Shown one piece after another: positions 9,835 through 18,924 of a stretch of 64,000 nucleotides of DNA (position 1 is its first letter; each line of letters begins with the position of its first letter). The notes beneath the pieces were generated by a model that was given only the letters and a program-made list of their open reading frames with translations, was not told where the DNA came from and made no database searches. A program made the position numbers and the translations under genes. Source of the stretch: Candidatus Moanabacter tarae (GTDB lineage Bacteria > Verrucomicrobiota > Verrucomicrobiia > Opitutales > UBA2987); the NCBI GenBank assembly GCA_003226295.1, contig CP029803.1:2237001-2301000 (forward strand), given 5' to 3'.

Positions 9835-10299
9835 CTAAATTTTACCTACAATCAATCGAAAATTATCTTGGCTTATGACTTCAATCGTAACTCCTTTTTC
9901 TAGGAGTCCGCTCTGAGAGAAAGCTTCGTAATAAATCCCGTCTACCTCAACCATCCCAGTTGGGTTCAGCCGCGTTTGCGCACGACCTTGTTTACCAATT
10001 ATCTCCTGCCCTGCCTGTACCTTGTTGCTGGTTTCTTTCAGTGAAGACTTTAGAAAGAAGCGCTGCCCGAATGTGCTCTTGGAAAGTATCTTTAGCTCGA
10101 GAAGGAACATTAGGAGCGAAAGAACTACAGAGACCGTAAAAGTCACAACCGCTGCCATCGACCCGATTTCGGTATAGGCAAAACTACAGGCAGCAACGAG
10201 CACGAGTAACGCTGCAATTGCAAGAAAGCCTCCCGGGACAAAAATTTCGAAAAAAAACAGGAGTAGAGCAACTGCGATCAGTGTAACTACGATACTCAT
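9835..10299 (-). CDS. Short NfeD-family protein
   Basis: About 154 aa: three to four N-terminal membrane helices (residues 5-75) followed by the NfeD OB-fold domain (about 90-153, GKQGRAQTRLNPTGMVEVDG and NFRLIV). It lacks a protease domain and corresponds to the short NfeD form that pairs with flotillins. I place the start at the ATG at 10297-10299, which overlaps the TGA of the upstream protease gene by one base (TGATG). A TTG one codon earlier is also open. Tight coupling to the long NfeD gene and position upstream of floA support a membrane-quality-control role. Confidence 0.88.
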   Translation of the reverse strand: MSIVVTLIAVALLLFFFEIFVPGGFLAIAALLVLVAACSFAYTEIGSMAAVVTFTVSVVLSLLMFLLELKILSKSTFGQRFFLKSSLKETSNKVQAGQEIIGKQGRAQTRLNPTGMVEVDGIYYEAFSQSGLLEKGVTIEVISQDNFRLIVGKI

Positions 10300-12029
10300 C
10301 AATCCCCCCTTTCTACAAGTAGGGCAAAATTTCTTTGCCCTACCACTTTAACTGAATTCCCGCGGTTCAAAGTTCCCACTCCAAGCGTCGCTTGATAGCG
10401 GGTGCCTTCAATTTCGACTTCACCCGCCGGATGAAGGTCAGTCGCCGCAATTCCAACTGCCCCAATCTCAGGAAGAGTACCACTACCTCTTAAACTGCTC
10501 CCACCTCCAGCCGTTACCGGGTCGGCCGCAGCCACCTGTCCAGAGAGAACAATAGAATCGTAAATCCAAGTTCTAGGCAAAAATCGCCACAAAACAAAAC
10601 CAGCCGTAACAGTAACTAACAAACTCAGTAGTATCTCATAGATCGGCTGCCACAGAACCTTCAGATCCAACTCAAAACGCCTTCCTCCCCCAGTTGGCCA
10701 AATATCAGCCAAGGACCAAACCAAAGAGCCAAAAACGAGGAGAATTCCCGCAAGAGCAGGGAACACAGTTCCAGGGATAAGGAAAAGTTCTACTCCTATC
10801 AAAACAATTCCAAGAAGGAAAAACAGTACCGCCTCGTGACCCGCAAGACCGGCAACATAATTACTCGCAAACACAATCAGCAAGAAGATGACTCCTGCTC
10901 CACCAAAAATACCGAATCCCGGAGTTTTGAATTCGACCAAGAGACAGAGAAACCCAATTCCCATTAGAAGCGGAGAAACCATGGCCATGTATTGGGCCAG
11001 GGTTTCGGACCAAGTAATTTCAAACTCTTTTATATCGAAGTTTCCTACTCCGAATCGATCTTCCAGGACCTCCTCAAGAGTCTCTTTAATCCCAGCCCCA
11101 AGCAGTGCCCGTGGCGGATCCCCGTATTCCGCTAAAGCCTCGGAAGCTGTTAAGGAGAGAAGTTCTCCCTCCGGTTTGATTACCTCCCCTTCAATCTCTA
11201 GGACATAATCGGCGCTCATCATAGCCCTGATTACCTTTGCGCGATAAGGATCCGTCTCGTTATAGTTCCGCACCTTTGCCATAATCGCGCTCTCGAATTT
11301 CTGGCGCAGCGTATCAGGAACTTCCTGGCCCGTCGCAAAGATCGGTGCAGCAGCGCCGATCTGACTCTTCGGCGCAAAGTAGATATGATCCGTTGAGGCT
11401 GCGATAAAAGCGCCCGCAGAAAATGCGTCGACGTTGACAAAAGTTAGTGTTTCACCCTCAAATCGGTCCAAGATTTCCATGATCTCAAGCATTACATCTG
11501 ATTCGCCCCCAGGCGTATGCATATCGAGGAAAACAACATCGATTTCGTTTTCTATCGCCTCTTTTAGGCCGCGCCTTACAATATAGAGCGTAGGTTTGCC
11601 GATTGCTTCTTTAATCGGGATTACGTAAATGGCCTTGGGACCGCTGGATTCCGGCACCGGTTGAATTGCTTTCACACCAGTACTTGATCTCCAAACTTCA
11701 CTATCTTGAATCACCGCATCGTCACCAAGTTTCCTCTCAGCTTCTTCCTCAGAAACGGGAAAGGATTCTTCAGATGACTCCAACAGGTTGTCTAGGGGCA
11801 AGGCATCCCGTTCCTCAATTACGGGAGAATTAGTATTCAGCTTCTCTTCCTCAATGCCCGCGTCGCTTTTACCTGATTTTTTGATCAACCCTAAGTCGGA
11901 CTTCTGCTTTATATCCTCGCCGGGCAGGTCTTTACCGTTAGCCGCTTCTGCAGGAAAAAAGAGGCATGTGATTAGAAATAAAACACTCCACCTAGAGTAA
12001 ACCTGACTGCTAAAATTAGTCCCCTTCAT
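10299..12029 (-). CDS. nfeD: Long NfeD: membrane-bound ClpP-class serine protease
   Basis: About 576 aa from the ATG at 12027-12029, chosen because it gives a clean signal peptide (WSVLFLITCLFFPAEA, cleavage near residue 24). A longer frame opens at 12086. After a Glu-rich stretch comes the ClpP-like protease domain: ATTACHED-type strand VFLDMHTPGGE and the Ser-containing DAFSAGAFIAAS. The Lys is probably in the following RQKFESAIMAKVR. Five or so membrane helices and a C-terminal NfeD OB fold (PAGEVEIEGTRYQATLG) follow. Known relatives cleave hydrophobic stomatin or flotillin tails. It is the first gene of the nfeD-floA operon and divergent from queG. Confidence 0.9.
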   Translation of the reverse strand: MKGTNFSSQVYSRWSVLFLITCLFFPAEAANGKDLPGEDIKQKSDLGLIKKSGKSDAGIEEEKLNTNSPVIEERDALPLDNLLESSEESFPVSEEEAERKLGDDAVIQDSEVWRSSTGVKAIQPVPESSGPKAIYVIPIKEAIGKPTLYIVRRGLKEAIENEIDVVFLDMHTPGGESDVMLEIMEILDRFEGETLTFVNVDAFSAGAFIAASTDHIYFAPKSQIGAAAPIFATGQEVPDTLRQKFESAIMAKVRNYNETDPYRAKVIRAMMSADYVLEIEGEVIKPEGELLSLTASEALAEYGDPPRALLGAGIKETLEEVLEDRFGVGNFDIKEFEITWSETLAQYMAMVSPLLMGIGFLCLLVEFKTPGFGIFGGAGVIFLLIVFASNYVAGLAGHEAVLFFLLGIVLIGVELFLIPGTVFPALAGILLVFGSLVWSLADIWPTGGGRRFELDLKVLWQPIYEILLSLLVTVTAGFVLWRFLPRTWIYDSIVLSGQVAAADPVTAGGGSSLRGSGTLPEIGAVGIAATDLHPAGEVEIEGTRYQATLGVGTLNRGNSVKVVGQRNFALLVERGD

Positions 12030-12259
12030 TCTCTGACAAACATAGGATGTTGGGTATCGATCAAGAACGCAAGCCTCCGTCATCAACCAAACCCCTCAAC
12101 CTCTCGCAACTCCTATGTATTTAATATTCTCCCTAGCTGTACCCCTGTAACAGCTTCCTCCCCCTAATCAAACATTACTCTTGGCTTAGTTCGAAATGGT
12201 GAAAAGATGGTGAGCCAAACTTTTTCAAACGGTACTATTACCCAATCCCGTGGCCAGGA

Positions 12260-13345
12260 ATGTTGCGAACCCAAAAATCCGACAGATCAACACCCTTGGG
12301 CTCAGAAGAGTTGAAGGAGGATCTGCGAAGTATAGCCACAAGTCTTGGTTTCCAGGTATGCGGCATCGCTTCGGTCGACGCGCCACTCCGTCGTGACTTT
12401 TATCTGAAATGGATCGCGGAGGGGAAACAAGCAGATATGGAGTGGATGCATCGCAACAACAACCGTAGGCTCCATCCGTCCAATGTTTTGCCTGGTGCAA
12501 GGTCTATCATCTGTGTTGGGCTTAACTACTATCAACCTCAACCAAAAAGGAGAGGCAGGATTGCTAAATACGCCCTGGGCGAAGATTATCATGATCTCAT
12601 GAGCCAACGCCTCAGGGCCCTCTGCCGTTGGCTCCAAGAGAAAGGGGGCACCAATAAACCGTACGTCGATACGGGCCCGGTCCTGGAAAAATCAATCGCT
12701 GTACAAGCTGGCCTCGGTTGGCAAGCTAAGAGTACGATGCTCCTCAATTCGACTTTTGGCACTTGGCTCTTACTCGGCGAAATCTTTACCACTCTCGAAA
12801 TTCCCCCAGATCGCCCTCAAAATGATCACTGCGGAAAGTGTACCGCCTGTATTGATGCCTGTCCTACAGGCGCCATCACCGCACCTTACCAACTCGATCC
12901 AAGAAAATGTATATCTTACCTGACCATTGAGCACAAAGGGCCTATCCCATATCCCTATCGTGCTGCCATCGGTGACCGTGTTTTTGGTTGCGACGATTGT
13001 CTAGACGTTTGTCCTTGGAACCGTTGGGCCCGTATAACTCAAGAAGCCAAACTTCAAAGCCGACACTACCCTGACCTTCGAGAAATGCTAGCTTGGGGAG
13101 ATGGTGAATTCAGACGTTTTTTTCGTAAAACTCCTGTGATGAGGCTAGGACGTGTCCGATGGATTCGCAATGTTTGTATCGTACTCGGTAATATCGGTAC
13201 TAATGCCGACCTCGCCGCTCTTCAAATTTGTGCCCAGGACCCGGAGCCTCTCATCGCTGAACACGCCGCCTGGGCAATAAGTAGAATCGAAGACAAAGAC
13301 CGCAAAGCTGAATCACCAAGAGCGGGAAATGGCAGTAACCCGTAA
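12260..13345 (+). CDS. queG: Epoxyqueuosine reductase QueG
   Basis: Cobalamin and iron-sulfur enzyme catalysing the last step of queuosine synthesis in tRNA. The 361 aa contain two 4Fe-4S clusters of Cys ligands, CGKCTACIDACPTGAI (about 193-208) and CDDCLDVCPWN (about 243-253). The N-terminal domain shows the typical PGARSIICVGLNYYQP and CWLQEKGG-like segment. A C-terminal HEAT-like repeat (about 290-345) is common in QueG. ATG at 12260 is preceded by AGGA. It is divergent from nfeD and followed after 78 bp by udp. Confidence 0.95.
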   Translation: MLRTQKSDRSTPLGSEELKEDLRSIATSLGFQVCGIASVDAPLRRDFYLKWIAEGKQADMEWMHRNNNRRLHPSNVLPGARSIICVGLNYYQPQPKRRGRIAKYALGEDYHDLMSQRLRALCRWLQEKGGTNKPYVDTGPVLEKSIAVQAGLGWQAKSTMLLNSTFGTWLLLGEIFTTLEIPPDRPQNDHCGKCTACIDACPTGAITAPYQLDPRKCISYLTIEHKGPIPYPYRAAIGDRVFGCDDCLDVCPWNRWARITQEAKLQSRHYPDLREMLAWGDGEFRRFFRKTPVMRLGRVRWIRNVCIVLGNIGTNADLAALQICAQDPEPLIAEHAAWAISRIEDKDRKAESPRAGNGSNP

Positions 13346-13423
13346 ACCTGACAAAAGGTCTTTTCCATCCAAAGATCATGCTTCAATTCAAGTAGGCTAT
13401 AAACTCTCTAACAGAAAAGCCCA

Positions 13424-14206
13424 ATGACAGCCCAGGGTAAACAGTATCATATCCAGTTGGATCGCACCCTTGTTGAAGGGGCCGAGTACGTCTTGCTTCC
13501 CGGTGATCCCAGTCGCGTGGCTACAACCGCGCTCTATATCGACCCAAACGCCCGTCAACTTAGTTCGCACCGGGAGTACACCACCTATCTTGGAAAACTC
13601 AAGAACCGCAACTTTCTTGTCTGCTCTACTGGTATCGGTGGACCTGGGACCGCCATCGCCCTTGAAGAACTGGCAACTATCGGCCTAAAGTATTTCGTAA
13701 GGATCGGAACCGCCGGAGCTATTCAACCTTATATTAATGTGCCCTCACTGGTCATTTCTCTTGGTGCGGTTCGGTTAGAAGGGACCTCCACACACTATGC
13801 TCCAATTGAGTATCCTGCAGTTGCCGATTTCGAGCTCACTAATGCGATTGTCCAAGCCGCGCGTGATTTACACCTTGAACACCACATCGGCATAACCGCC
13901 TCATCCGACTCTTTTTACCCAGGACAGGAGCGCTACGATTCTTTCTCTCAGTACGTTATTCGGCGCTTTAAAGGTTCCTTGCGGGAGTGGCAGCAGTTGA
14001 ACGTGCTCAACTACGAAATGGAAGCTGCTACACTTTTCACTGTAATTCGTACATTTGGTTTACAGGCCGCCTGTGTCTGTTCCTCCATTGTCAATCGAAG
14101 CTCCGAAGAACATGTCGACCAAGACATCCTGGAAATAGCCGAAAAGAATCTTGCTAAAGCCGCTAAGAAAGCACTCGTAATCCATATGGAAGAACAAAGT
14201 CCATGA
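13424..14206 (+). CDS. udp: Uridine phosphorylase
   Basis: Nucleoside phosphorylase of the NP-I family that splits uridine with phosphate to uracil and ribose-1-phosphate. The 260 aa include the N-terminal LLPGDPSRV, the phosphate-binding-loop neighbour CSTGIGGPGTAIALEEL, VRIGTAGAIQP, and the ribose-site segment NYEMEAATLFTV. SDSFYPGQERYD fits the uracil-binding region of Udp rather than a purine phosphorylase. Substrate preference is inferred from overall resemblance. It is convergent with the spermidine-synthase-like gene; a perfect 9-bp inverted repeat lies at the junction. Confidence 0.9.
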   Translation: MTAQGKQYHIQLDRTLVEGAEYVLLPGDPSRVATTALYIDPNARQLSSHREYTTYLGKLKNRNFLVCSTGIGGPGTAIALEELATIGLKYFVRIGTAGAIQPYINVPSLVISLGAVRLEGTSTHYAPIEYPAVADFELTNAIVQAARDLHLEHHIGITASSDSFYPGQERYDSFSQYVIRRFKGSLREWQQLNVLNYEMEAATLFTVIRTFGLQAACVCSSIVNRSSEEHVDQDILEIAEKNLAKAAKKALVIHMEEQSP

Positions 14207-14219
14207 CAATTTTTCTACA

Positions 14220-14253
14220 CCTGGGAAACTGAACTAATCTTCACTTTCCCAGG
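14220..14253. terminator. Hairpin at the udp / spermidine-synthase convergent junction
   Basis: CCTGGGAAA (14220-14228) and TTTCCCAGG (14245-14253) form a perfect 9-bp stem around a 16-nt loop exactly where the two genes converge; the right arm lies in the last codons of the minus-strand gene. The location suits a bidirectional stop or buffer. No proper T-tract follows on either strand, so it may act only as an mRNA 3'-end stabiliser. Confidence 0.4.
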
Positions 14254-15913
14254 CCCGGAGGTAATAGTCATAAACCCGAGGAGAGGAAATTGTGCTGACA
14301 TCTAGGTGATTAGAAATTAGTTGTCGTTTCCCAAAATGCCGCGAGGCTCGCATCAATTCTGTAGTCATATAACGGGTCTCTACAGAGAGCGACTCGATAC
14401 CCTGGAACCTGTTTCCCAACTGTTCCCGAGTCCAGCGATCAGCGTGGCCCCCGATCCACCATCCCCACTCTCCGAAACTGGGAACATTCTCACGATAGGG
14501 AAGGACAGCGAACCCGGCTCGTTCCATAGTGCGCCCAATACACAGGAATGCTTCCCGTGTGTGCACCGGAGAAGAGGACTGCTGGACGAAGAGTCCATCC
14601 TTGGCAAGTTTGCTCCTAAGCAGCTGATAAAACTGTAAACTGTAGAGCTTGGCCAATTCCGGCGAGTTGGGATCGGGGAAGTCAAGTATCACGACATCGA
14701 ACCGCCCGGGAATCTGTTCGATATATTTTGCAGCATCCGCATTGAGAATATGGATCTCCGCAACAGTCCCAATTCTACCCTCCCGTGGAAAATTCTGATT
14801 GAGAACATCAATTTTTTCTTTGCCGATATCGATAAGAGCCCGATTTTTAATCACTTGGGTTCGTGCATCACTGAGGCTGTGGTGGTTTAATGTCGTGAAA
14901 TAGGAATTATCTGATGCTAGATCAGTTATCATCGGATCGATATCCACCAGGAGGACAGATTCTACATCCCCGTATTTCAGAATCTCGCGGATAGCGAGTC
15001 CGTCTCCCCCGCCTAAGACAAGAACTTTACGACGGCGTTGAACAAGTTCCATTGCAGGATGTACCAACATTTCATGGTAAATATGCTCGTCTGTAGAATT
15101 GAACTGCAAACGCCCGTTAATATAGCATGAAATCTCGCCCTGGGGGCTCTCCGTCAGTACAATGTGCTGGTATTTTGAAGTCCCGGAGAAAACGATGCGA
15201 TCAATAAAGAGATGTTGCTCAGCGTAGGAAGTCCAATCCCCAGCCCGAGTAAAAGCAAACCCCAATGCGACTACGCTTACCAACCCAGCCACTAGAACTC
15301 CAGGGAAGAAAACCAACACCCGGCGGAAATAAAACAACCCGAGAAAAGCGACACCAGTGGTAAAAAACGAGAGGACAAATGCTGCCTCGACCATGGTAAA
15401 AAAGCGCGGAAGGATGAATATCCAAGCGAGCGCCCCGCAGAGAGACCCTATGTAATCCATCTTCAAAATCCGTCCTAGATTGATCCTGAGATCCTTACTG
15501 TAGTTCTCATTTATGCGGGTGATAAGTGGTATCTCGAATCCAATGAGCAACCCTATGGCACATATAAAGAAATACTGCACCAGGACGAAATGGCTCGCAA
15601 AGTGACTGTAAGCAAAAAGGAGAGCAATCGGACCAAAGCCACCCAAAAATCCAATGAGAAGCTCACTGAGGAGAAGTTTATCAATTAGCCCGCGATCCTT
15701 GACATATTTCTGCACATCTGCACCAACTCCCATAAAGAAGAGCATCACTCCGATTATAATAGCCCATTGCCTTGCGCTGTTGCCCAGAAGATCTGATGCG
15801 GTCTTACTGAAAGTATATTCGTATGCGAGCCCACACCCCCCCATGGCAAACATACTGATTCCGAGGATAAGACTTTCTTTCCCTCGCTTTGGCACTGGAA
15901 TTTCGGTTTCCAT
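14234..15913 (-). CDS. Spermidine synthase with N-terminal membrane domain (COG4262 type)
   Basis: 559 aa. The N-terminal half (about 15-220) has around seven membrane helices. The C-terminal half (about 235-540) is a spermidine-synthase fold: SAM-type nucleotide loop VLVLGGGDGLAIREIL near residue 299, acidic VDIDPMITDL, and the aminopropyltransferase segment VVILDFPDPNSPELAKLYS. Such enzymes transfer aminopropyl groups from decarboxylated AdoMet to an amine, here apparently at the membrane. The acceptor is unknown. It is divergent from the multi-pass gene at 16116 across 200 bp. A decarboxylated-AdoMet source, speH, lies 7 kb away in the same island. Confidence 0.9.
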   Translation of the reverse strand: METEIPVPKRGKESLILGISMFAMGGCGLAYEYTFSKTASDLLGNSARQWAIIIGVMLFFMGVGADVQKYVKDRGLIDKLLLSELLIGFLGGFGPIALLFAYSHFASHFVLVQYFFICAIGLLIGFEIPLITRINENYSKDLRINLGRILKMDYIGSLCGALAWIFILPRFFTMVEAAFVLSFFTTGVAFLGLFYFRRVLVFFPGVLVAGLVSVVALGFAFTRAGDWTSYAEQHLFIDRIVFSGTSKYQHIVLTESPQGEISCYINGRLQFNSTDEHIYHEMLVHPAMELVQRRRKVLVLGGGDGLAIREILKYGDVESVLLVDIDPMITDLASDNSYFTTLNHHSLSDARTQVIKNRALIDIGKEKIDVLNQNFPREGRIGTVAEIHILNADAAKYIEQIPGRFDVVILDFPDPNSPELAKLYSLQFYQLLRSKLAKDGLFVQQSSSPVHTREAFLCIGRTMERAGFAVLPYRENVPSFGEWGWWIGGHADRWTREQLGNRFQGIESLSVETRYMTTELMRASRHFGKRQLISNHLDVSTISSPRVYDYYLRAWESED

Positions 15914-16115
15914 AGGAATGGCTACGATTGAATTTTAGGTGTGGATCCGGAGCCTATCGAAACTCCGAGTTCTTCTTGGCCATAATTTGAATAACATTAT
16001 TTTATCAAACCACTAGCAAGGAATCTGTCAGCTGAAGACTAACATAGAGAAAGATCTTCAATTATAAGGTAACCAAGGCGCTTGCGCGCGTGAAATATCA
16101 GTTTATCGTAGCAAG

Positions 16116-17240
16116 ATGCAATCGGGTAAAAATTGGCTTTTTTCAAAAAAGTCCGACTTGCTCCTCCTATTCCTTCCGGTTTGGTTGACCTGGGGATTCT
16201 GTTTTGCTGCACCCCAGAGTTGGCTTTCAGCGAAAATTCCGATCTGGGTATTTGTAGTTTTCGTTCTTGGCATCGACGTTAGTCATGTTTGGAGCACGAT
16301 TTTTCGTACCTACTTAGACCGAGAAGAATTTCGTCGTCATAGGAGTCTTTTGCTCTATTCACCTCTCGTTTGCTTTACAATCTGTTTTTTAATTGCAGCA
16401 ATCTCCCAACTGTGGTTCTGGCGCATTCTTACTTATGCTGCTATTTTTCACTTTGTTCGCCAGCAATTTGGTTTTATGAGGCTTTACGCGATGCGTCGGC
16501 GTAAATCCTCTAATTTCAAGCTCTTGAGCGATTCATGGATGATCTATTTTTCCATGCTCTACCCAATCGTTTACTGGCACTTAATCTCGGATAGATATTT
16601 CTCTTGGTTTGTTGATGGTGGTTTCCTAACTTTCGAGCTGTTTTCAATAGACCTACAATCTGTGCAATGGGTTCTTGACCACCTCGGCAACAGCTTGTAC
16701 TGGTTACTATTCCTGTTTTGGTTCGTTGAGGAAGTCGTCATCCACAAGCGCACAGGAACCGCGATGCCATGGGGCAAGATCGCTTGGATGCTGACAACCG
16801 CCTTCAACTGGTATCTTGGAATCGTCTACTTCAATAGCGATCTTGCCTTTACCGTTACCAATGTTGTAGCCCATGGGATCCCCTATATCGTCCTGGTTTT
16901 ATTCTACGTGGAGCGAAAAAAAATAATTAGACACCCGAGCCGGTTCTCTAGCAATGATCAGTTCACCCGGAATTTCTGGATTCGATCGGCAGGGATGATT
17001 ACCTTAATTCTAGTCTTCGCAACCTTTGAGGAGTTCCTCTGGGATATGCTTCTCTACAGGGAATATTCCAAATTCTTTGAGACCATTTTAAAGTATCCAA
17101 TAACAATATTGGACAATCCAATCTCCCAAGCCCTTGCCCTGGCACTACTTTCTGTCCCCCAGGCCACTCACTATATCGTCGATGGATTTATCTGGAAACG
17201 TAGCCAAAAAAATCCCGATCTTAAGGCTATTCTCTCTTGA
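16116..17240 (+). CDS. His-rich multi-pass membrane protein of unknown function
   Basis: 374 aa with about eight to nine hydrophobic helices. Several histidines lie in or next to membrane segments: IDVSHVWSTIFRTYLD (about 54-69), FHFVRQQFGFMRLY (about 112-125), NVVAHGIPYIVLV (about 248-260), and PQATHYIVDGFIWK (about 348-361). The spaced His and Asp residues recall membrane metalloenzymes such as desaturases, hydroxylases or Brp/Blh carotenoid oxygenases, but I cannot assign a family. The oxidoreductase gene begins 18 bp after the stop, so the two are probably cotranscribed. It belongs to the left arm of the polyamine island. Confidence 0.75.
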   Translation: MQSGKNWLFSKKSDLLLLFLPVWLTWGFCFAAPQSWLSAKIPIWVFVVFVLGIDVSHVWSTIFRTYLDREEFRRHRSLLLYSPLVCFTICFLIAAISQLWFWRILTYAAIFHFVRQQFGFMRLYAMRRRKSSNFKLLSDSWMIYFSMLYPIVYWHLISDRYFSWFVDGGFLTFELFSIDLQSVQWVLDHLGNSLYWLLFLFWFVEEVVIHKRTGTAMPWGKIAWMLTTAFNWYLGIVYFNSDLAFTVTNVVAHGIPYIVLVLFYVERKKIIRHPSRFSSNDQFTRNFWIRSAGMITLILVFATFEEFLWDMLLYREYSKFFETILKYPITILDNPISQALALALLSVPQATHYIVDGFIWKRSQKNPDLKAILS

Positions 17241-17258
17241 ACCAATAAGGACGAAGAG

Positions 17259-18767
17259 ATGAATCGTCGCCGTTTCATTCGGTTATCCAGCGGTGCCTTT
17301 CTTACCGGGCTTACCGGCGGATGCGGCGGCCAGAGTTCGGAAGACAATCAATATGAAATCAAGGTAGTTTCGGACAGGTTGCAGGCACATCAACTTTTCC
17401 AGGGTAATGTTTTGCCACTGGATGATGTTATCAACACCGATGCCATCATTGTAGGAGGTGGAATCGCGGGACTCGCAGCCGCGGCTCACCTTGGAGCCAG
17501 GGATTACCATCTCTTCGAATTGTCAGATCGCTGGGGCGGTTCCTCTTCCAGCCAAAGACATGGTAGAGAGGAATTTTCCCAGGGGGCCCACTACGAACTT
17601 GCCTATCCTGATTATTATGGAGCTGAAGCTCTTGGTCTATTGGAACGGCTTAATGTCATTGTATTCGATGGCATACGGAGGATGTGGGATTTCCGTGAAA
17701 AGCAGTATCTTATCCCGCAGTCAATTAAGAGCATTTGCTTTGATCGAGGTCAGCCACGGGAAGGTGTCATGCCAGAAGGAGAGGAGCGGTTTCTCGACTT
17801 CCTAGGGCCCTATTTGGGCCGTATGCCTCTTCCTACACGTCTAATTGAAAAGGAAAACCGTAGGCTCAACGAAATGACTTTTCACGAATACATCCGAACG
17901 GAATCGGAACTCCCGGAACCCCTCAGGCGCGCAATTGATTATCAAATGCTTGATGACTATGGATCAACCGGAGACCAAATCTCTGCTCTAGCTGGGGTGC
18001 ACTACTACACTTGTCGGCCCTATTACACTCAGAAGGTGGAACTTTTTTCCCCTCCCCAAGGCAACGCTTACTTTGTCCAAAAATTGCTCGATGTACTGCC
18101 GCCGGAACAGATTCATCTCCATCACATGGTAAATAATATTACAGTAGAAAAACAGGGGGTTGAAGTTGAAGTCTCGGACTTTGCGGTTGGGAGGAGACGC
18201 CGGATTCGGTGCCAAAACGTGATCTTCGCCGGCCACAAGCTGGGCTTAAAATATATCCTTCCGAAACTCTATTCTTTCTTTAATCAGGTAAGCTATGCCC
18301 CATGGGTCGTTCTAAATTTCGTCCTCCGTGATCACCATCGGGACAGATCTTTCTGGCAGAACGAGTGGCTTGGGAAGGAAACAGATTTCCTCGGATTCGT
18401 AGATTCAGATTCGCAGTACAACCCAAACCCGAAGAAACGCGTTCTCACCGCCTATTTCTGTCTCCCAGAGGATCAACGTTGGCGACTGACGTCCTTAGAA
18501 GATCCGGTCGAATCTAAGCGATGGGCATCACGCGCCATGATACTGCTCAACAAAATGTTTAGTCACCCCATCGACAACCTCGTGGAGGCTATTTACATTA
18601 AAGCAATGGGGCACGCAATGCCAATTCCCAAACCAGGCTACCTGTTCCGTGATGCAAATGATGCCAGGCTTTACCCCGAAATAGTTTTCGCTGGTGTCGA
18701 CAACGGTCGATTGCCCCTATTCTTCGAGGCCTTAGATTCCGGCATAAGCGCCGCCAAGCTAATTTAG
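17259..18767 (+). CDS. Exported FAD-dependent amine-oxidase-like oxidoreductase
   Basis: 502 aa. The N-terminus NRRRFIRLSSGAFLTG is a twin-arginine-like leader ending in a lipobox-like TGGC with Cys near residue 22, so the protein is probably exported and may be lipidated. The FAD Rossmann motif AIIVGGGIAGLAAAAHL (about 63-79) is followed by an acidic strand end (FELSDRWGG). The C-terminal IVFAGVDNGRLPLFFEALDSG matches the second flavin-contact segment of flavin amine oxidases. It lies between the His-rich membrane protein and the DUF350 gene near a spermidine synthase, so an amine or polyamine substrate is plausible but unproven. SD-like AAGGACGAAGAG precedes the ATG. Confidence 0.8.
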   Translation: MNRRRFIRLSSGAFLTGLTGGCGGQSSEDNQYEIKVVSDRLQAHQLFQGNVLPLDDVINTDAIIVGGGIAGLAAAAHLGARDYHLFELSDRWGGSSSSQRHGREEFSQGAHYELAYPDYYGAEALGLLERLNVIVFDGIRRMWDFREKQYLIPQSIKSICFDRGQPREGVMPEGEERFLDFLGPYLGRMPLPTRLIEKENRRLNEMTFHEYIRTESELPEPLRRAIDYQMLDDYGSTGDQISALAGVHYYTCRPYYTQKVELFSPPQGNAYFVQKLLDVLPPEQIHLHHMVNNITVEKQGVEVEVSDFAVGRRRRIRCQNVIFAGHKLGLKYILPKLYSFFNQVSYAPWVVLNFVLRDHHRDRSFWQNEWLGKETDFLGFVDSDSQYNPNPKKRVLTAYFCLPEDQRWRLTSLEDPVESKRWASRAMILLNKMFSHPIDNLVEAIYIKAMGHAMPIPKPGYLFRDANDARLYPEIVFAGVDNGRLPLFFEALDSGISAAKLI

Positions 18768-18924
18768 CGATCAGTCGGACGACTAAAACAGACTTTAAAA
18801 CTCGAGAAGCTACCCGATGGAACAACAATGATTAACTGGACTTGCTGGTTATCTCTTCTAGGATCCCTGCGGATCTCGATGCTTTTCTCACAACATTAAC
18901 TCAATATCCGAACGCTTCACTATC

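Noticed and set aside
18828-18899. 23-codon frame starting MINWTCW between the oxidoreductase and DUF350 genes
   Set aside because: Too short, no convincing ribosome-binding site, not conserved as far as can be judged.
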